Assembly (NCBI GenBank): GCA_023213395.1 | Contig: CM041465.1 | Coordinates: 20,336,001-20,400,000, forward strand | Source of the DNA: Cycas panzhihuaensis | Taxonomy: Eukaryota > Cycadophyta | DNA length: 64,000 bases | Direction of reading: 5' to 3' | Shown: in pieces, positions 45,190 to 57,540 of the stretch | Layout: the number at the start of each line of letters is the position of its first letter | How positions within the stretch are numbered: position 1 is the stretch's first letter | Notes under the pieces: model-generated | Told to the model about the DNA's origin: nothing | The model's input: the letters and a program-made list of their open reading frames with translations, nothing else | Database searches by the model: none | Program-made: the position numbers and the translations under genes

Positions 45190-47873
45190 TGTTTCTGGAC
45201 TACTAGGAATGGATACAAATAGATCGACTCAGGTAAGCTCAGGTATGCTTCTCCCTTTTCACTTGAATCATTTCGTTGGAAAGGTTGACAGAAGCATTGC
45301 CTCTCTGCATGATTGCTTGCTTCATTTGCGTGATTACTTTGCATTTTGTTGCCTATTCATGTTGCCTGTCATATCGTGAGCCTATGATAACCCAGCGGGA
45401 CCTACCTTTCCATAAGGTAGGCATCCCCATGGCACTATATAACCTTTCGCACTATCTCTACACTGACTCAGTTCCCTTTTTTGGGTTTGTATGACCTGTT
45501 CATACCCCTACCTTAACTACGTTTTGGGATCTTTGCTTATCGATGTTTGGCCGCCTCTGTCCAAGTGCTTTCTGGACTATCTCAGCCACCTAGATAGGAG
45601 GGCCAACCCCTCCTAGGCCTGTTAAATCATCTCCCAAAGCTCCCAAAACCCAGAATTCTGCCATTCTAGCTTTCTGGTCTCGCATTGTGGTACTGCGAGG
45701 TTTGCCATGGTGCGACTGTCATCAGTTGTTTTTTAAAATCTGCCATGGTAATTTTCACTTTTTCTACAAAATTGCCACGTGGTCTCACATCCACCTCAGC
45801 CCTATTCATGCTATATTCATCCTCTTAGGGCTGGGGTGGGTATAAGTAGTCATACCCTCATCATGTTGAGGGGCTCTTAGGTCATTTTTTACTCTCAAAG
45901 ATAAGAACTTCTGCTCTCTAGCTCCTTCTGTTATAGGTGTTTCTATAGGCCTGCATTTCCTATAACCTCAAGCTAGGATATGCCTGCAACTCTTTGCTTC
46001 CATGGTGGGAAGACTCTCTCCAGGTTCCATCAAGTGTTTTTTGTGTTGATTCCTCCACAACTCGCTTAGTAGTGCTCCTTTCAGCTACCTGTTGGAATTG
46101 TCTCCTACAAACCCCTACAGGGGCCCTCCTTCTTGCTGTTAGTAGGCCTAGGTCTATTATGCATCTGCCCAGTAGGTCTTACCAACTCTTTTCTTCCATC
46201 TTTTGGTGAGTTACTCCCTGTTGGGACCCATTTCTTACTTTATTTACTCATTTCCTTCAGTTTTCATCATTGAAAATATGTCTTTCCATTGTATCTTGCT
46301 TGTTGCTTCTTGGCTCCACCTTCCCTCTACTAGTTTTCCTTAAGAGAATAGCGAGAGAAGAGCCCCAAGGCTAGGTGAAGAGAGTAAGGTGGGGTAGCCC
46401 CCCTTTTAGTCCTTCTCTCCAAGGGTAATCCCTTCCTAACTTCTCTTCTCTCATCCTATGTTCTTCTTAAGATTACTAGGAGAGATTGAGCCCTAGGCTA
46501 GCGCTGGATTGTCAGTATATGTAGCCACTTGTTGCACTAATTCCAGGCTTGTTCGCCTCTCATTTAGACCCCCATAGAGTCCCCCATGTTGTTGGGCACC
46601 CCTTGTCCTCATTAGCAAGGGTTTGGGCATCAGATTACTGCCCATAGTAACTCTGTGTCCCGCTTACCTCAAAACACTATGTTGCTTTTCCTTTGGCATC
46701 TTTGGCTGTCCTTAGTAGCTTCTACCTGCTACCTTACTGTGTCTATGAGTCATGTGGAGATTTTAGTAGAGGGTTAGCCACCCTGAGGCTTCCCTTGCAC
46801 CATTTCACTTGGTGTTTAGCCTTATTTGAGAGAGGGTTTGTAGAGTTTGTTGCAACAATTGTCTTTCTCTAATACTCTAACGTTAATAGCACTTATATAT
46901 ACTTACATATATATAGATTGTCTCTTGTAGCCCCTTCTTAGAAGGGATAGGTTTATACATGTGTAGGTTGCCATGGTGCTCTCGGAAAAGTGTTAAACAC
47001 TTGGATCTGGGTAAGGTTTCTTTTGTTTTGCTCTTTGCTTTCATTTTTGTTTCCTTTTGCAAGGGGAAGGTAAGGTAGCCCCTTCATCATCCATGGTCTT
47101 GGTGAGGACGTGTGTGGCACTTGGACGAGGTCTCCTATCGATCACTACCCTCTCAGGTATGTACTTCTTTCTATTGCCTTCGCTTTCCTTTTCACACTTT
47201 TAGTTGTGGTCTATGCATTAGTTAAATAGGTCAAACATAAAAGAGAAAAGGAAATTAACATATTTTACTCGCATTTATATGTTTGCACTTTACATACCAA
47301 ATTCACTTAAGGGAAGGACTTTAGGAGATTTTCCCTTTGCCTTTTCCTCAAATTGCAAACCCAATCCTCGCCCCTTTTGGCTTGTTTTTTTTTTTTTGCT
47401 TGCATACACCATATCACTCTCGCCTTCTTGGTTGAACTATTAAAGGAGATTTTGGGATTATTGTCTGCTTCCACTCCCTTCTCCTCTTCTCAGCTCTATT
47501 TGCTTAGCCAAATAACCGAGAAGATCCGAGCCGCACCGTAGGGTATTGCCTACCTTACTCCCACTTGTTTCCCTTCATCATAGGGAAACCCTTGAGGATT
47601 CTCTTCCTCCCCTTCCGGCCATCCAAGAGTGGGAGGACTTTCCTCCTAAGCCTATCCAGGCTACCTCTCTCACTTTCCCACTTCCTCTTTGAGGTGGGGA
47701 ACCACTCTCAGGTAGTTGGGTATCATCCGTAGGTCCCAAACTCATGCTCTGGCGTACAGGGCACCCTGTGTGGTACTCACTTTGCTTGTAGGTTTCTATC
47801 AGTACCCCTGATACCGCTATTGATCATTATTATTCCTACTCAGCTAGGTGATTATCCCATAGACGTGCATCTA
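45190..47873 (+). repeat. B 3' LTR
   Basis: It starts TGTTTCTGG and ends GTGCATCTA, then GATAG. It aligns throughout with 31044-33755 and is 28 bp shorter overall, partly from the tandem block near 46380-46430. Confidence 0.92.
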
Positions 47874-47878
47874 GATAG
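47874..47878. other. Target-site duplication of B, right copy
   Basis: GATAG, identical to 31039-31043. With the A2 LTR joined across it, the sequence aligns with the uninterrupted A1 LTR. Confidence 0.92.
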
Positions 47879-48022
47879 CATCATTCCTTTTTACAATGAA
47901 GTGTGTATATTGCATGTAGGAAGGTCATTTCATATTTGCATGTACATCTTTCATTTTCATTTACAAAGAAAAAAGACAAAAACTTGCATGTATCTTTTCT
48001 AGTTTGTTTTTCTTTTAATTGT

Positions 48023-48082
<60 letters not shown>

Positions 48083-48652
48083 TTCAGTCTTTTAGTCTCA
48101 TTGATTGCTTATATTTATATTACTTTCTTTGTTTTGTTTCTTTGCTGAAATTATACCAAGATCCAACAAAAACAAAAAAAAAAGAAAAGAATAAAACTTG
48201 AAGGAAGATAAAGTGACCATAAATACCGTGAAGAAAAAAAAAAAAAGAAAGAAAACAAAGTGAGCACAAACAAAGACAAGGGATAAAATAAGACAAACCA
48301 CTTTTCTATTGGCTAGCTCTCTCCTATATCTAAGTAGAACTCAAAAGGTTAAAAATAATACAAAAGAGGAGTCCCTAGGAAGGACATTGAGGATACTTTC
48401 AGAGTAGCTCCAAATTTAGAATTCCTTCACCCAGTCATGTAGATTAGTGGATTCTACTACCCCATTTTATATCCACACCTTTCATCATATCCATTCACAC
48501 TTTATTAGGTGACACTATTAGGCAAAGACTTCTTCTTAGGAATTGGGCAAAGACGGTTCTTTAGATCGTCCTCAACTTTGTATCTCCTAATTTTAATCAA
48601 AATAAGAATCAAGAGATATTTAGTCTAGGTCCTCCTAAGAATTCCCCAACCA
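47879..48652 (+). repeat. A2 5' LTR, second part
   Basis: It continues the LTR interrupted at 31043 and aligns with A1 from about 19605 to 20278. It ends CCCCAACCA before the primer site. Together the two parts make about 2.5 kb. Confidence 0.85.
48026..48080. repeat. TA microsatellite in the A2 LTR
   Basis: A pure AT/TA run of about 55 bp. The A1 LTR has no equivalent run at this position, so it expanded after the two copies diverged. Confidence 0.9.
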
Positions 48653-48657
48653 TCTTT

Positions 48658-48678
48658 TTGGTGATTATACTAGGGAGC
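48658..48678 (+). other. A2 primer-binding site
   Basis: TTGGTGATTATACTAGGGAG follows the LTR end and aligns with A1 20284-20304 and with the sites of B and C. Confidence 0.7.
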
Positions 48679-48829
48679 TACCATTTATTCTCATTTAAAG
48701 TTACAGAAATAGCAACACCTACCCCTAGGCACTCTTTAAGACTCTAAGGACTTCCTCTTGATTCTTAAGTGTGCCCTTCCTATTTTGGTTAAGAGGTTTC
48801 ATCATCTTATGTTGAATCTTTCAAACTTT

Positions 48830-50790
48830 AAGCATATGATAGCTATGTCTACTCTCCTGAAGATTTAACCCAATTATATAATATACCAGTGGAGCAAGGA
48901 TACCTAGAAACTTTTCAATATCCCAAGGATTCTTCTTTTATAAATTATTCTTGTGCATAAGAAGAATTACCTTCCAGTCAACCACATTCATCCTTTTTTG
49001 AGCTAGTTCTCACTAGGATCCCTACTCTGCTACACATGCCTAGTTATCATGACACATTTTACCCCAAGACTCATACCATGATATCCCTACCACAACATCT
49101 ATAGATAGATCGCTTATATAAAGATTATAAGTTGATAAAGGTAGAACCCCCACCTAATACTGTTTGGTCTCATTATTCTTCTCATCCTCCTTCATCAAGG
49201 CCTATGTTATGACCTTATTCCCTATTTTGAAGGAAGTTTGCGACCATAAATCAACTCATTTATAGCCTTGTCAATCTCCTCCTAGATAACAAGTTCATAT
49301 TCATGTACCTCATTCCATACCTCCTACCCATGGAGGTACTACTACCGTTGTTTCTCATGGAAACCCTAGTGCCATCCATATATCCACTTCTAGTCAAGTG
49401 GTTATAGCTTCACCTAGTTTAAAACCAATTCATTCTTATTCCACTAGGATTGCCTCTTCCCATCTTGTTTCTTTTACCACTCAATTACCCCATCATACAT
49501 CATATACCATTTGGTCCCTGGTGTTAGACCTCACTCGCCATCCCCTAGAGTATCTAATGTGATTTCCTCTATGCAACATGTTTCTCACACTTATTTAGTT
49601 TATCCTCATGCTTTAGCAAGTCAATCACAACCTTTGAGGATTTCTAATCCCATGTCTTCTTCACATATTTTTAGACCTACTTCACAACCCAATCCCTTTT
49701 ACACCTCCAATCCAAGTTTCCCTCAATGCCTTATACCTCAAACTAACTATGTGGTTAACCCTGCAACATGGTTTATTCCCCCCTTTACTTTTCCACCCAA
49801 TGATGTCTTATAATAGCAACCATAATCACAACAACTAGTCCATTCATCTACTCCACATCTGTCATCCTTACCTCAATGTCCTACTACGTTGAGGCCAAGG
49901 AGCCCTTTCCTTGATTATATAAAGTGTTCCTTTTCACGTGACATCTTATTATCACTTATGTCTCTTTTTCTTCTCAAGTTGCCTAAATTTTTTAGTGACT
50001 CTTCTCAGCACCCACTTTCTATATATAGGAATTTACAATTGCTTGCATGGATTTCATGCCATATGATTATGTCATGATGCACTTGTTTCCTAAATTACTT
50101 CAATGTGATGCCTTGAAGTGGTTTTACTATCTCCCCTTAGCCTCCATTCTCTCCTTCTAATAATTAGTTGACTCTTTTATCAACTTTTTGATGTGGTAGG
50201 ACCATTTGAATTAGGCATTAAATCTTTACTGGCTATTAAGCAAAACCTTGATGAGACATCAAGGGACTTTGTCATGAGATTTCAAGACTAGGTATATGCT
50301 TGTCACTCATGTCTTGATCTCAATTTATTATTTGATCTATTTACCAATGCGTTGAGGCCCCACGTGCACTTAGAAGTTTTAAAACTAGGCCCTCCAAATA
50401 TATGAAGAGGTGGTTAATCATTATTTAGCCTTTGAGACATTTGAAATTCAAGTAGGTATCAAGAAAGTTGGGAAACAGTTGGGAAACCTATGCCTTTTAA
50501 AGAAATAATTCAAACCACAAAGCTCTCCCATCCCGAACCTACTTATGGTCATCTGACTTCTTTAATTAGATTGTTAAAATGTACAATCAATACTAAATTT
50601 TATGTTCATGCTATTTCTCAAAGTTAACCTTGCTAAGAGACCAAATTCATTCATCTTACTAAGGGGACGAAGAAACAAGCTCCTCCCCCACCTCCTCCTC
50701 CCTTTAGAAAGACAAAATCGTGCTTTTTCCATCAAACAGATATGTATGATAGAAGTGAGTATCGAATAGTTTAAAATATAGCTTAGAACA
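48830..50790 (+). pseudogene. A2 gag (broken, cut by C)
   Basis: The N-terminal part near 48840-49110 reads SPEDLTQLYNIPVEQGYLET and EELPSSQPHSSFFE, matching A1. The core near 49890-50200 contains the segment equivalent to LPKFF, CMDFMPYDYVMM and ALKWFYYLPLASI. It also has the stretch lost from A1 (LAIKQNLDETSRDFVMRFQD, about 50228-50290). A zinc-knuckle-like SCFFHQTDMYDRSEY lies near 50730; the positions expected to be His and Cys are Tyr. Similarity to A1 is cut at 50790, exactly where C's LTR begins. Confidence 0.78.
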
Positions 50791-53700
50791 TGTTTCCCAG
50801 CTATCAGGAATAGACATGGGTGACTTAACTCAGGTAAGTACATGTATGCTTCTATCCTTACTCCCACTAGTTTTAGAGATTTATCGATAGAGGCACGTTA
50901 TGCATTAATTAGTTGAGTGTATAATCATTATGCATTTGCTGCTTGTGCATGATACATCTTAGCACTTTTTAGCTTATGATGACTTAGGATACATATCCCA
51001 TGGTACTCCATGACCTTTTGTCATGTCTCCATGATGTCCCCAAGTACTTTTAGTCCCCATAGCCCATTTTGCATCATCCCTTAGTGTGACATAAACCCTA
51101 ACTCCTCGTTTAGGCTCAATTGTCACCCTCATGCACTACTTGTTTCTTTTTGGAGTCCTTGAACACCATTTTCTCATATATTATGGTCTCTTTAGGTCCT
51201 GTGATCCATCCTTACTTTCTTATCATTATATTATTATGTTCTTAGGGTCTAGGAGCCCCTCCTGGAAGCCTTTGGGCTCTCCCCTTTTTATTTTTCCCTT
51301 AGTTTTGGTAGCACTGTTGTAAACTTCACGGTACTACTACAAAATTTATGATACAATGAAGTTTACTGTGGTGTGACTATTCATAACTCTTTTTTTATCT
51401 GGCCACAACTAATTTTGCATTAAATATGAAATTTCCAGTGGTGTTGGGCTATTTCCTGCCTAAGGCAAATCTTAATCACTTGTTGGGCTAGGGTTAGATT
51501 TAAAAACCTAAAATTCACTTCATTTGCTCTCTTCTTACTCTATTTTTTCTCCATCTTCTCAAGAAAACATTTTGGATCAACTCTAACCCTATTATACTTG
51601 CTCCACACTTCAACTATCAGCTCTTATAGGACAAAAAACATGAGTTGTAGGTCTACAGTAGGGCTAACTGAGACAAAGCCACATTCCAAATGCTTTACCA
51701 AGCCTTAAGCACCATTTCTTCTGTAGGTTATGCTTCTTTTCTATGGTATTATAGGGATTTTCTAGTAATCTCCCAAAGGGACCCCCCCCTTTCAGTCAGT
51801 TTTCCTAGTAGATCTGCCTTAGATCTATCCTTACTAGGTATCTATAATTCTAACCTTGCTCCTTTCTTTCATAGTATAAGTATCATTTTTCTTGTCTTTT
51901 CTTACTTATATATGTGAGGTTCTCCTTGAGCTTTCTATATTAGGAGGCAAACCCTCCTTTCTGTTGGTTTAACCTCCTCCTTCCCAAAGATTTCTTAGGG
52001 TCCATTCAAGGAGGTGGTATGAAAAGTGGTTTGTAGGAAAGTGAAATGAGTTTTAGGTAGGGTTCTGCACTCATATGCCTTCTCCTCAAGGGTAGCCTCC
52101 TTCTCTCTTTCCCTTTTCCTTGTCTATACCTTCCTTGCTTACCCAAAAACATTTGGAGTGGAGAGTTATGCTAATTGTAATGTTAATAACCCCTTGCTGT
52201 GCCAACAACCAACCACCAAGAACCCCATACAATATGGTTGTTAGCCCTCTTTTATGTCTTTTTAGCTTAGGGTTTACTTTTATAAAATCTTACAAAAGTT
52301 TCACTTTGCATCTTATGTAGCTTTCTTATGACTTTTCTTTTCATATGCAAAACCTATTTTGCTCTTACTATTGAGTGGTTTTGACTCTTTTAGCCATTTA
52401 CTTGAGTGTTTGGGAATGTATGGACTTTCAGTTAGGAGGATTAGCCATTTTGAGGCTGCCTGTCTTCTTCCCTTTCACCTCCCTTTTTCTCACATTATTT
52501 GTTTATTGTGTATATAAGGTAAAATAACACTAACATTGTATGTTTTATTATTTGATAGATATTTGTTAAGCCTATCATCTTTTGCCTATTTTTCTTTAAA
52601 GAGAAGCACATATATACATATATATTTTCTTTTATGCACTTGCTTCCACACATAACTAGTGCCCCTTAGGAAAGGACAAACCTTATGTTGTGAAGGTTCC
52701 ATATGCTTCAAAGCAAACAAAGACCTCCATTGTAGGTATGCCCCCCTTTCCCTATTGTTATTATTATGATTTAAAATCCCAAATAGAGGCATTTCATCCT
52801 CTCCTTTTAGTTTCTTTTATATTTGAGTATTGGGGAAGGTAAGGAAGCACCCTCTCACCGATGCTCCTTTTGCCATGCCATCTGCGGCAAGGTGCATCAA
52901 GGAGGCAAGCTTGGACTGTGAAGGAAGTAGGGAAGATGTTATACCAACCATCTAATTCTTGTACATTTTTCCTACTTTGTCTTTCCTCTTCTCACCTTTT
53001 TCCCCCTTTTTTATTCCCAAATGAAGAAAGAAAGATGAAAGGAATATATAGCTTGTATTCTATTGTTTGTTGTTATTTGCCTCATTTAACTATATAGAGG
53101 AAAGATAGTTAACTCATACAAATAGATGTTGTCTCACTCCACTCACATCTCTACCTTTTTCCTCTCTTACCTAAACCCTCATTTCTTCTAGGATTTGGGT
53201 GAGATGGGTTGTGCATCTTTCCATTTGTTCCTTTCTTCCCTCGTGCATACTATTGAATAGGCTAGTGTTTTACACTCACATTCTTTTCCTTGGTTGCTTA
53301 CTTGCCTTTCCTTTTCTTATGTTTATAAAATATAAAGAGAGGGAGGTTAGTACTTAGGAAGGAGAGTGTGAGTGTGTTGTTTCTTTTGAGTTCATTTTCC
53401 TTACCATTAAGAAACAAAATACAAATAATAATAACCCATATTCCTACATAGCCTTGCTACATAACAAAAATAAATGAAGGAACAATACCTTGTTTTATCT
53501 CCCACACCTAACTCTCATCTTAGGTGTAGGCACCTTGAGGGTACCTCCTCTTAAGGCCATCTTTTCTCTCTTTTAGAGAGAGAAAATATGACCTTGCTCT
53601 CATCTTAGGTGTAGGTGCCTTGGCTTCACCTTTAGCCTGAAGTTGGTCCTTCAACCTAACTTCTTCCTCATTCACTCACGCTACTAGCCACTCATGGATT

Positions 53701-54057
53701 ATGTGCAAGTTTTCTCTCCTTTTGATTAGTACTTGTTCCACTCATCCCCTCTTCATGAGAAGAGGTACACCTTCACTTTCACCCTCCATCCTTGGCCATC
53801 TAGGATGGGAGGGTCCTTTTAGAGGTTACTTGGTAAACTGAGTAGATCCCTCTTTTTCTCCAGCTTTGAATTGAGGAGGTGTTTACCCAGAAGGGAGTTT
53901 GTATGCCATTTATGGGTCCTCAAACTTGCATTCCAATATATAGATTCCATTTGTGGGTGATCATTCTTCCTTATTCTTATAGATTCTTAGCCATGAAGTT
54001 GTTAGTTGTGTTAGCCTAATCTCTTCTAATCTGGTGACCTGCAGAGGTGCGATTCCA
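50791..54057 (+). repeat. C 5' LTR
   Basis: It starts TGTTTCCCAGCTATCAGG and ends GCGATTCCA before the primer site. Similarity to the B LTR is clear at the start (AGGAATAGACATGG, then AACTCAGGTAAG) and near the end. Internally it carries AACTTCACGGTACTAC near 51325 and CTGTGGTGTGACTATTC near 51366. The repeat CTCATCTTAGGTGTAGG occurs twice, near 53514 and 53598. The size, 3,267 bp, is in the Ogre range. No second LTR is in the window to confirm it. Confidence 0.78.
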
Positions 54058-54080
54058 TTGGTGACCATATTGGGGACTTG
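54058..54080 (+). other. C primer-binding site
   Basis: TTGGTGACCATATTGGGGAC directly follows the LTR. It is the cleanest copy of the Tat-type site in the window, with TGG and GGGGAC both intact. Confidence 0.82.
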
Positions 54081-54258
54081 TCAGTAGGGGATCTATCCTT
54101 TTCCCTGATCTATCGATGCTACTTCTTGTCTAGTAGCTCTCTTTAATTCATTAGGCAGCCCCTAATGCTTATCATTTTACCATCTCTTTTTCTTCCAACC
54201 CTTAGGAGAGACTTGTATGCAGTAATTTTCTCATTGTTTATGAGGCCTTGCTCCTTCA

Positions 54259-54694
54259 TTGGAAGACTCTCCTTACTATCCCCTTCCATCATTAGATTTT
54301 GAATCAACCATGAAAGGGTTTCCTTTAGATTGGGCATATGATGCCTATGTCTCCAAGTCCCACCAACCACCCACTTCCTTCCAAGGGTCCACCCAAGAGG
54401 GTAAGGACCCTATCTTCTACCCGGGTGATCAAGGGCACCTGTAAGTCCACCACCTTTCCACTCATGAAGTGGAAGCATCTAATCCCTTAGAGTATCACCA
54501 TCTTGGTGGAGATCCTTATGAGGACCACCCCATGGGGTCCACTTCATATAAGAACTCTTCAACCTCATATGATCAGGTGGATACCCCTCCTGCGGACGTG
54601 GTGGAAGTACTTAACCAGTGCTTCTAAGTGGCTAGCCTCCAATCACGTCCTAAGTAGTTGGATAGCATCTTGCGAAGTATAGTACTTCCTTCCT
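54259..54694 (+). pseudogene. C gag, first part (broken, cut by D)
   Basis: The frame reads EDSPYYPLPSLDFESTMKGF, then PLDWAYDAYVSKSHQPPTSF and GSTQEGKDPIFYPGDQ, with stops, then SYDQVDTPPADVVEV. It matches B gag from 33962 (LEDPRYHPLSSLDSNSTMEG; TPPADVVE). As in B the conserved start is preceded by TTG and not ATG. D interrupts it at 54694. Confidence 0.85.
54690..54694. other. Target-site duplication of D, left copy
   Basis: TTCCT, repeated exactly at 61605-61609. The two copies sit in C gag. Confidence 0.92.
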
Positions 54695-55864
54695 TGATCT
54701 ATTTTTAGATCTTTAATTTCAAAATACTCTTTAAAATGAGTATAAAATGCATTGTTATATTTACTTTTCATGATTGTAACCTTCAATTAGTAGAAAAATG
54801 CAATTGAGGTGCTTAAAAAATGCAAAGAAGGTGCAACCAAGTAAGCTGCAAGTGCAACCAAGTGGTCTATAAGTGCAACCAAGTGGAATACAAGTGCAAC
54901 CAAGTGGTCTACAAGTGTAACCAAGTAGAATACGAGTGCAACCAAGAGGTTTGCAAGTGCAACCAGACAGTCTGCATGTGTAACTTGAAGCCTATTTGTG
55001 CAACCTAAAGCCTATAAGTGCAACCTTTATAACCACAAGTGCAACTCGAAAAATGGGAAAATAAAAAAATAGATGTAATTTTGATGGGGAAAAAGGAGTT
55101 TGTTTCATGCAAAAATTTAGGGGGATAATTTTTCATGTGTCCTCTACGCAATAGAAGAAAGAAAACCTTTTATTAAATGGATTTAAGTTAGTTTTTTAAC
55201 TAATCAAAAGTTAGTTAAAAAACTAAAATGGAAAAACCATTGAAGAAAAGAAACATACATGGAAGGGTTGAAAACTGCTCAGATTTCTTCAAGAAAGAGG
55301 GGAAGGACACCCAGCTACTATAAATACAACAAAAGGAGAAACAATCATGGGAAGATAAATGCAAAATAGCTTTCCAAAGGAGAAGAATGACTCTAAGACT
55401 AAAGACTACATAGGAGAAATAGAGGAAAAAGAGGTGTAAAGAAGAAACAAATGGAAGAAGCAAGGGAAAAGTATTGAGATCTATTCATGGGGGCATTGAA
55501 GAAGCCCAAGAAGGCTTAGTTATAACCAAAGGAAGAAGAAAAACAACTGTAGTAATCCAAGAAAGATGCCAGGTAGAAATCTTCTCCAAGAAAGGGTTTT
55601 TAGTTGAATGGCAACTAAAACTTCATACATAGATCATTGGTATTAGTACTAAAGAGTATGTAGCATCCTAAAATATGCCTAACACACATTTCTCCTTTCC
55701 CAAATTTTTGTATAAGTCCTATTCATACTCCATAGAGCATAAAAATATGGAATTTTATAAGGAAAATTCTAAATATTTTTAAATTTAATGTAATATTATT
55801 ATATATTGTTCTAAATTTATTTTGATTAGACTAAGTTTTTACTTTTCCATTCAAATTTAGATCA
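54695..55864 (+). repeat. D 5' LTR
   Basis: It starts TGATCTATTTTTAGATC and ends TTTAGATCA. It aligns with 60436-61604 throughout and contains the 21-bp tandem array at about 54820-55045. Confidence 0.94.
54820..55045 (+). repeat. Tandem array of ~21-bp units in the D 5' LTR
   Basis: About ten units of the type GTGCAACCAAGTGGTCTACA in tandem, becoming irregular toward the right. In one frame they repeat the peptide YKCNQVV/E, which is probably incidental. The same array is in the 3' LTR. Confidence 0.88.
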
Positions 55865-55872
55865 AATATTTT

Positions 55873-55884
55873 TGGTATTAGAGC
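55873..55884 (+). other. D primer-binding site
   Basis: TGGTATTAGAGC, eight bases after the LTR end. It is identical to the M site and of the Met-tRNA type. Confidence 0.88.
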
Positions 55885-56053
55885 TTAGTTTCTTGAAACC
55901 TTAGGAATTTTAGGGACTTTTGAAGAAGAAAAAAGAAAAAACCCTCTTTGTTTTAGTTGTGAAATAGTTTTTATGAAAACTAGGTTTCACTATTTGTTGA
56001 TTGGTGAGCCTTTAACCAAATTGCTTGAGAGAGAGTATAGATAGCAAAGGAAG

Positions 56054-57169
56054 ATGGCTAAGCTGGAGTAAGAGATGGAGAAAATATTTATAAAGATGAA
56101 GAAAAACCTCAATAGACTAACCCAACTTGTGGTGCAACTAGTCTCTCAACAAGGTGCAACTTCTTCAATAACTAAAGGCATAAAGAAGGAAGAAGATGAA
56201 TCGGTGAAAGAGGAAACAAATGAAGAACTTGCAATTGACTAACAAGAAGAGGAAGAAGATGATATCCCATCGGTAATAACACATCCATTTAAGGTAGAGG
56301 CAAAACTTAAATTTCCCATCTTTGATAAAACCTTAGATGCTGAAAAATTAGATAGTTGGTTAGACCAACTTGAAATATATTTTTCTATTTATGGATATAA
56401 AAACCAATAGAAAATTAATTCTACTAAGTTAAAATTATCTAAGCATGTATTAGTTTGGTGGAATGCATATCTTAAATCCAATAATGTAAATGAAATTACA
56501 TGGAAGTAATTTAAAATCCTCATAAAGAGCAATTCTACCCTATTGGGTATGAAGAGCAGCAGAGGATTAAATGGCAATATTACTGACAAGAAAAAAGGCC
56601 AAAATGTCCAATACTATACAATAGAATTTCAAAAGCAAGTTGTTGTGTTGGGGATCTCTTTACTGGGTAAATATATCATGCTAAAGTATATTAGAGGGTT
56701 GAACCAACATATTCAGTAAGAACTTCAACTATTTGAAGTTAAATCACTCGATGAGGCCAGCAATAATATAATTGCCATAGAAAATAAGAACAAGAAGGTC
56801 TTCACAGAGAGGAAAATATTTCCACCTCAAGAAGGTAGCAACAAACCTACCCAAGGAAAGAAGTTTCCAAGTAAATTTAGACAATAAGCTAATTAGGGGT
56901 TTTGGCAAAAAGAAACAAGCCAATACCACCCAAATCAAAGTCATTGTACATATTATAAGTGAGTGAGTCACAGCATAGAAGATTATGATTTCCTACACCC
57001 AAAGAAGAATCCCAAGAACAAGGGAAAATGTAAAGCTAAAACTGAAGGCAAAGCTTTACTTAACTCTGTAGGTGATGAAGATGTTTATGGCATTGAAGGA
57101 GCCAATGAGAAGCTCATGCTCCTAGCTAATGTAGATCCTAAAAACAACCATCAACAAGTTGATCCATAG
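56054..57169 (+). pseudogene. D gag (broken)
   Basis: ATG at 56054 opens MAKLE then a stop, then EMEKIFIKMKKNL. An acidic stretch (EEEEDD) precedes the conserved HPFKVEAKLKFPIFDKTLDA, EKLDSWLDQLEIYF and VLVWWNAYLKSNN, which match M's DHCLDQLETYF and LIWWNTYL. A stop replaces Gln in the block after YKNQ (TAG where M has Gln). The zinc-knuckle equivalent reads CTYYK, stop, VSHSIEDYD: both later Cys positions are Tyr (G-to-A). The frame ends with a Lys-rich tail and a 73-codon clean stretch (LLNSVGDEDVYGIEG). Confidence 0.88.
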
Positions 57170-57540
57170 GTTAGAGAGTAGCTCTTCATTGTAAGAATCC
57201 AAGTGAAGCACTTCATGGTAAGAATCCAAGTGAAGCAAAGTATGGTTGATGCCATTTTTTATGGAGGAAGTCAAAAGAACTTAATCTCATAGGCATTGTT
57301 AAAGAAGTTAGGATTTAAAATGCATACACATCCAAAACCATATCCTCTTGGATGGCTGCAAAAAGATTTAGAGTTACAACTTACTCTCCAATGTAAGTTC
57401 AAATTTGTAATTTTTGAAAAGTTCATTAATGAAGTTAAATGTGAGGTAGTTCCTTTGGATATTTGTCAAGTTGTGTTTGGCAGCTTATATCTCTACGATA
57501 GAGATGAAATTCATCATAGGAGGCTGAGGAAGATTTGACT
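57170..57540 (+). pseudogene. D aspartic protease (broken)
   Basis: The active-site block reads DAIFYGGSQKNLIS. The family form is Asp-Gly-Gly-Ser-Gln, so the catalytic Asp is Tyr. EVVPLDICQVVFGSLYLYDR is the conserved C-terminal part (M has DVFHVVLGSPYLQDR). A 27-bp direct duplication (AAGAATCCAAGTGAAGCA repeated) lies just upstream at about 57190-57238. Confidence 0.82.

Larger units (their letters stand above)
31044..47873 (+). mobile_element. Element B: complete 16.8-kb Tat/Ogre-type gypsy element
   Basis: B is bounded by LTRs of 2,712 and 2,684 bp and a perfect GATAG duplication. The order is LTR, primer site, gag, protease, RT, RNase H, integrase, antisense plant-mobile-domain gene, second RNase H, polypurine tract, LTR. 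The domain order through integrase is Ty3/gypsy, and the second RNase H, long LTRs and primer site place it in the Tat/Ogre lineage. Coding is broken by stops and frame changes, but integrase and both RNase H domains are well preserved. The start of its 5' LTR is TA in place of TG and the end of its 3' LTR is TA in place of CA, both simple transitions. Confidence 0.93.
29305..50790 (+). mobile_element. Element A2: Tat/Ogre-type gypsy, 5' part, interrupted by B and C
   Basis: A2 begins with an LTR identical in its first 20 bases to that of A1 and continues through primer site and gag. Its LTR is split at 31043 by element B, with GATAG duplicated at 31039-31043 and 47874-47878. Its gag is cut at 50790 by element C, whose LTR starts at 50791. 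The remainder of A2, if present, lies beyond C and outside the window. A1 and A2 are two copies of one family, since their LTRs and gag align throughout. Confidence 0.85.

Noticed and set aside
29305-48652. The second A LTR as the 3' LTR of A1
   Set aside because: No polypurine tract precedes 29305, and the LTR is followed by primer site and gag, so it is the 5' LTR of A2. A shared LTR from recombination cannot be fully excluded.
54820-55008. Cys-Asn-Gln repeat peptide frame
   Set aside because: It is translation of the 21-bp tandem array in the D LTR; repeat length divisible by three gives a repeating peptide without need for selection.
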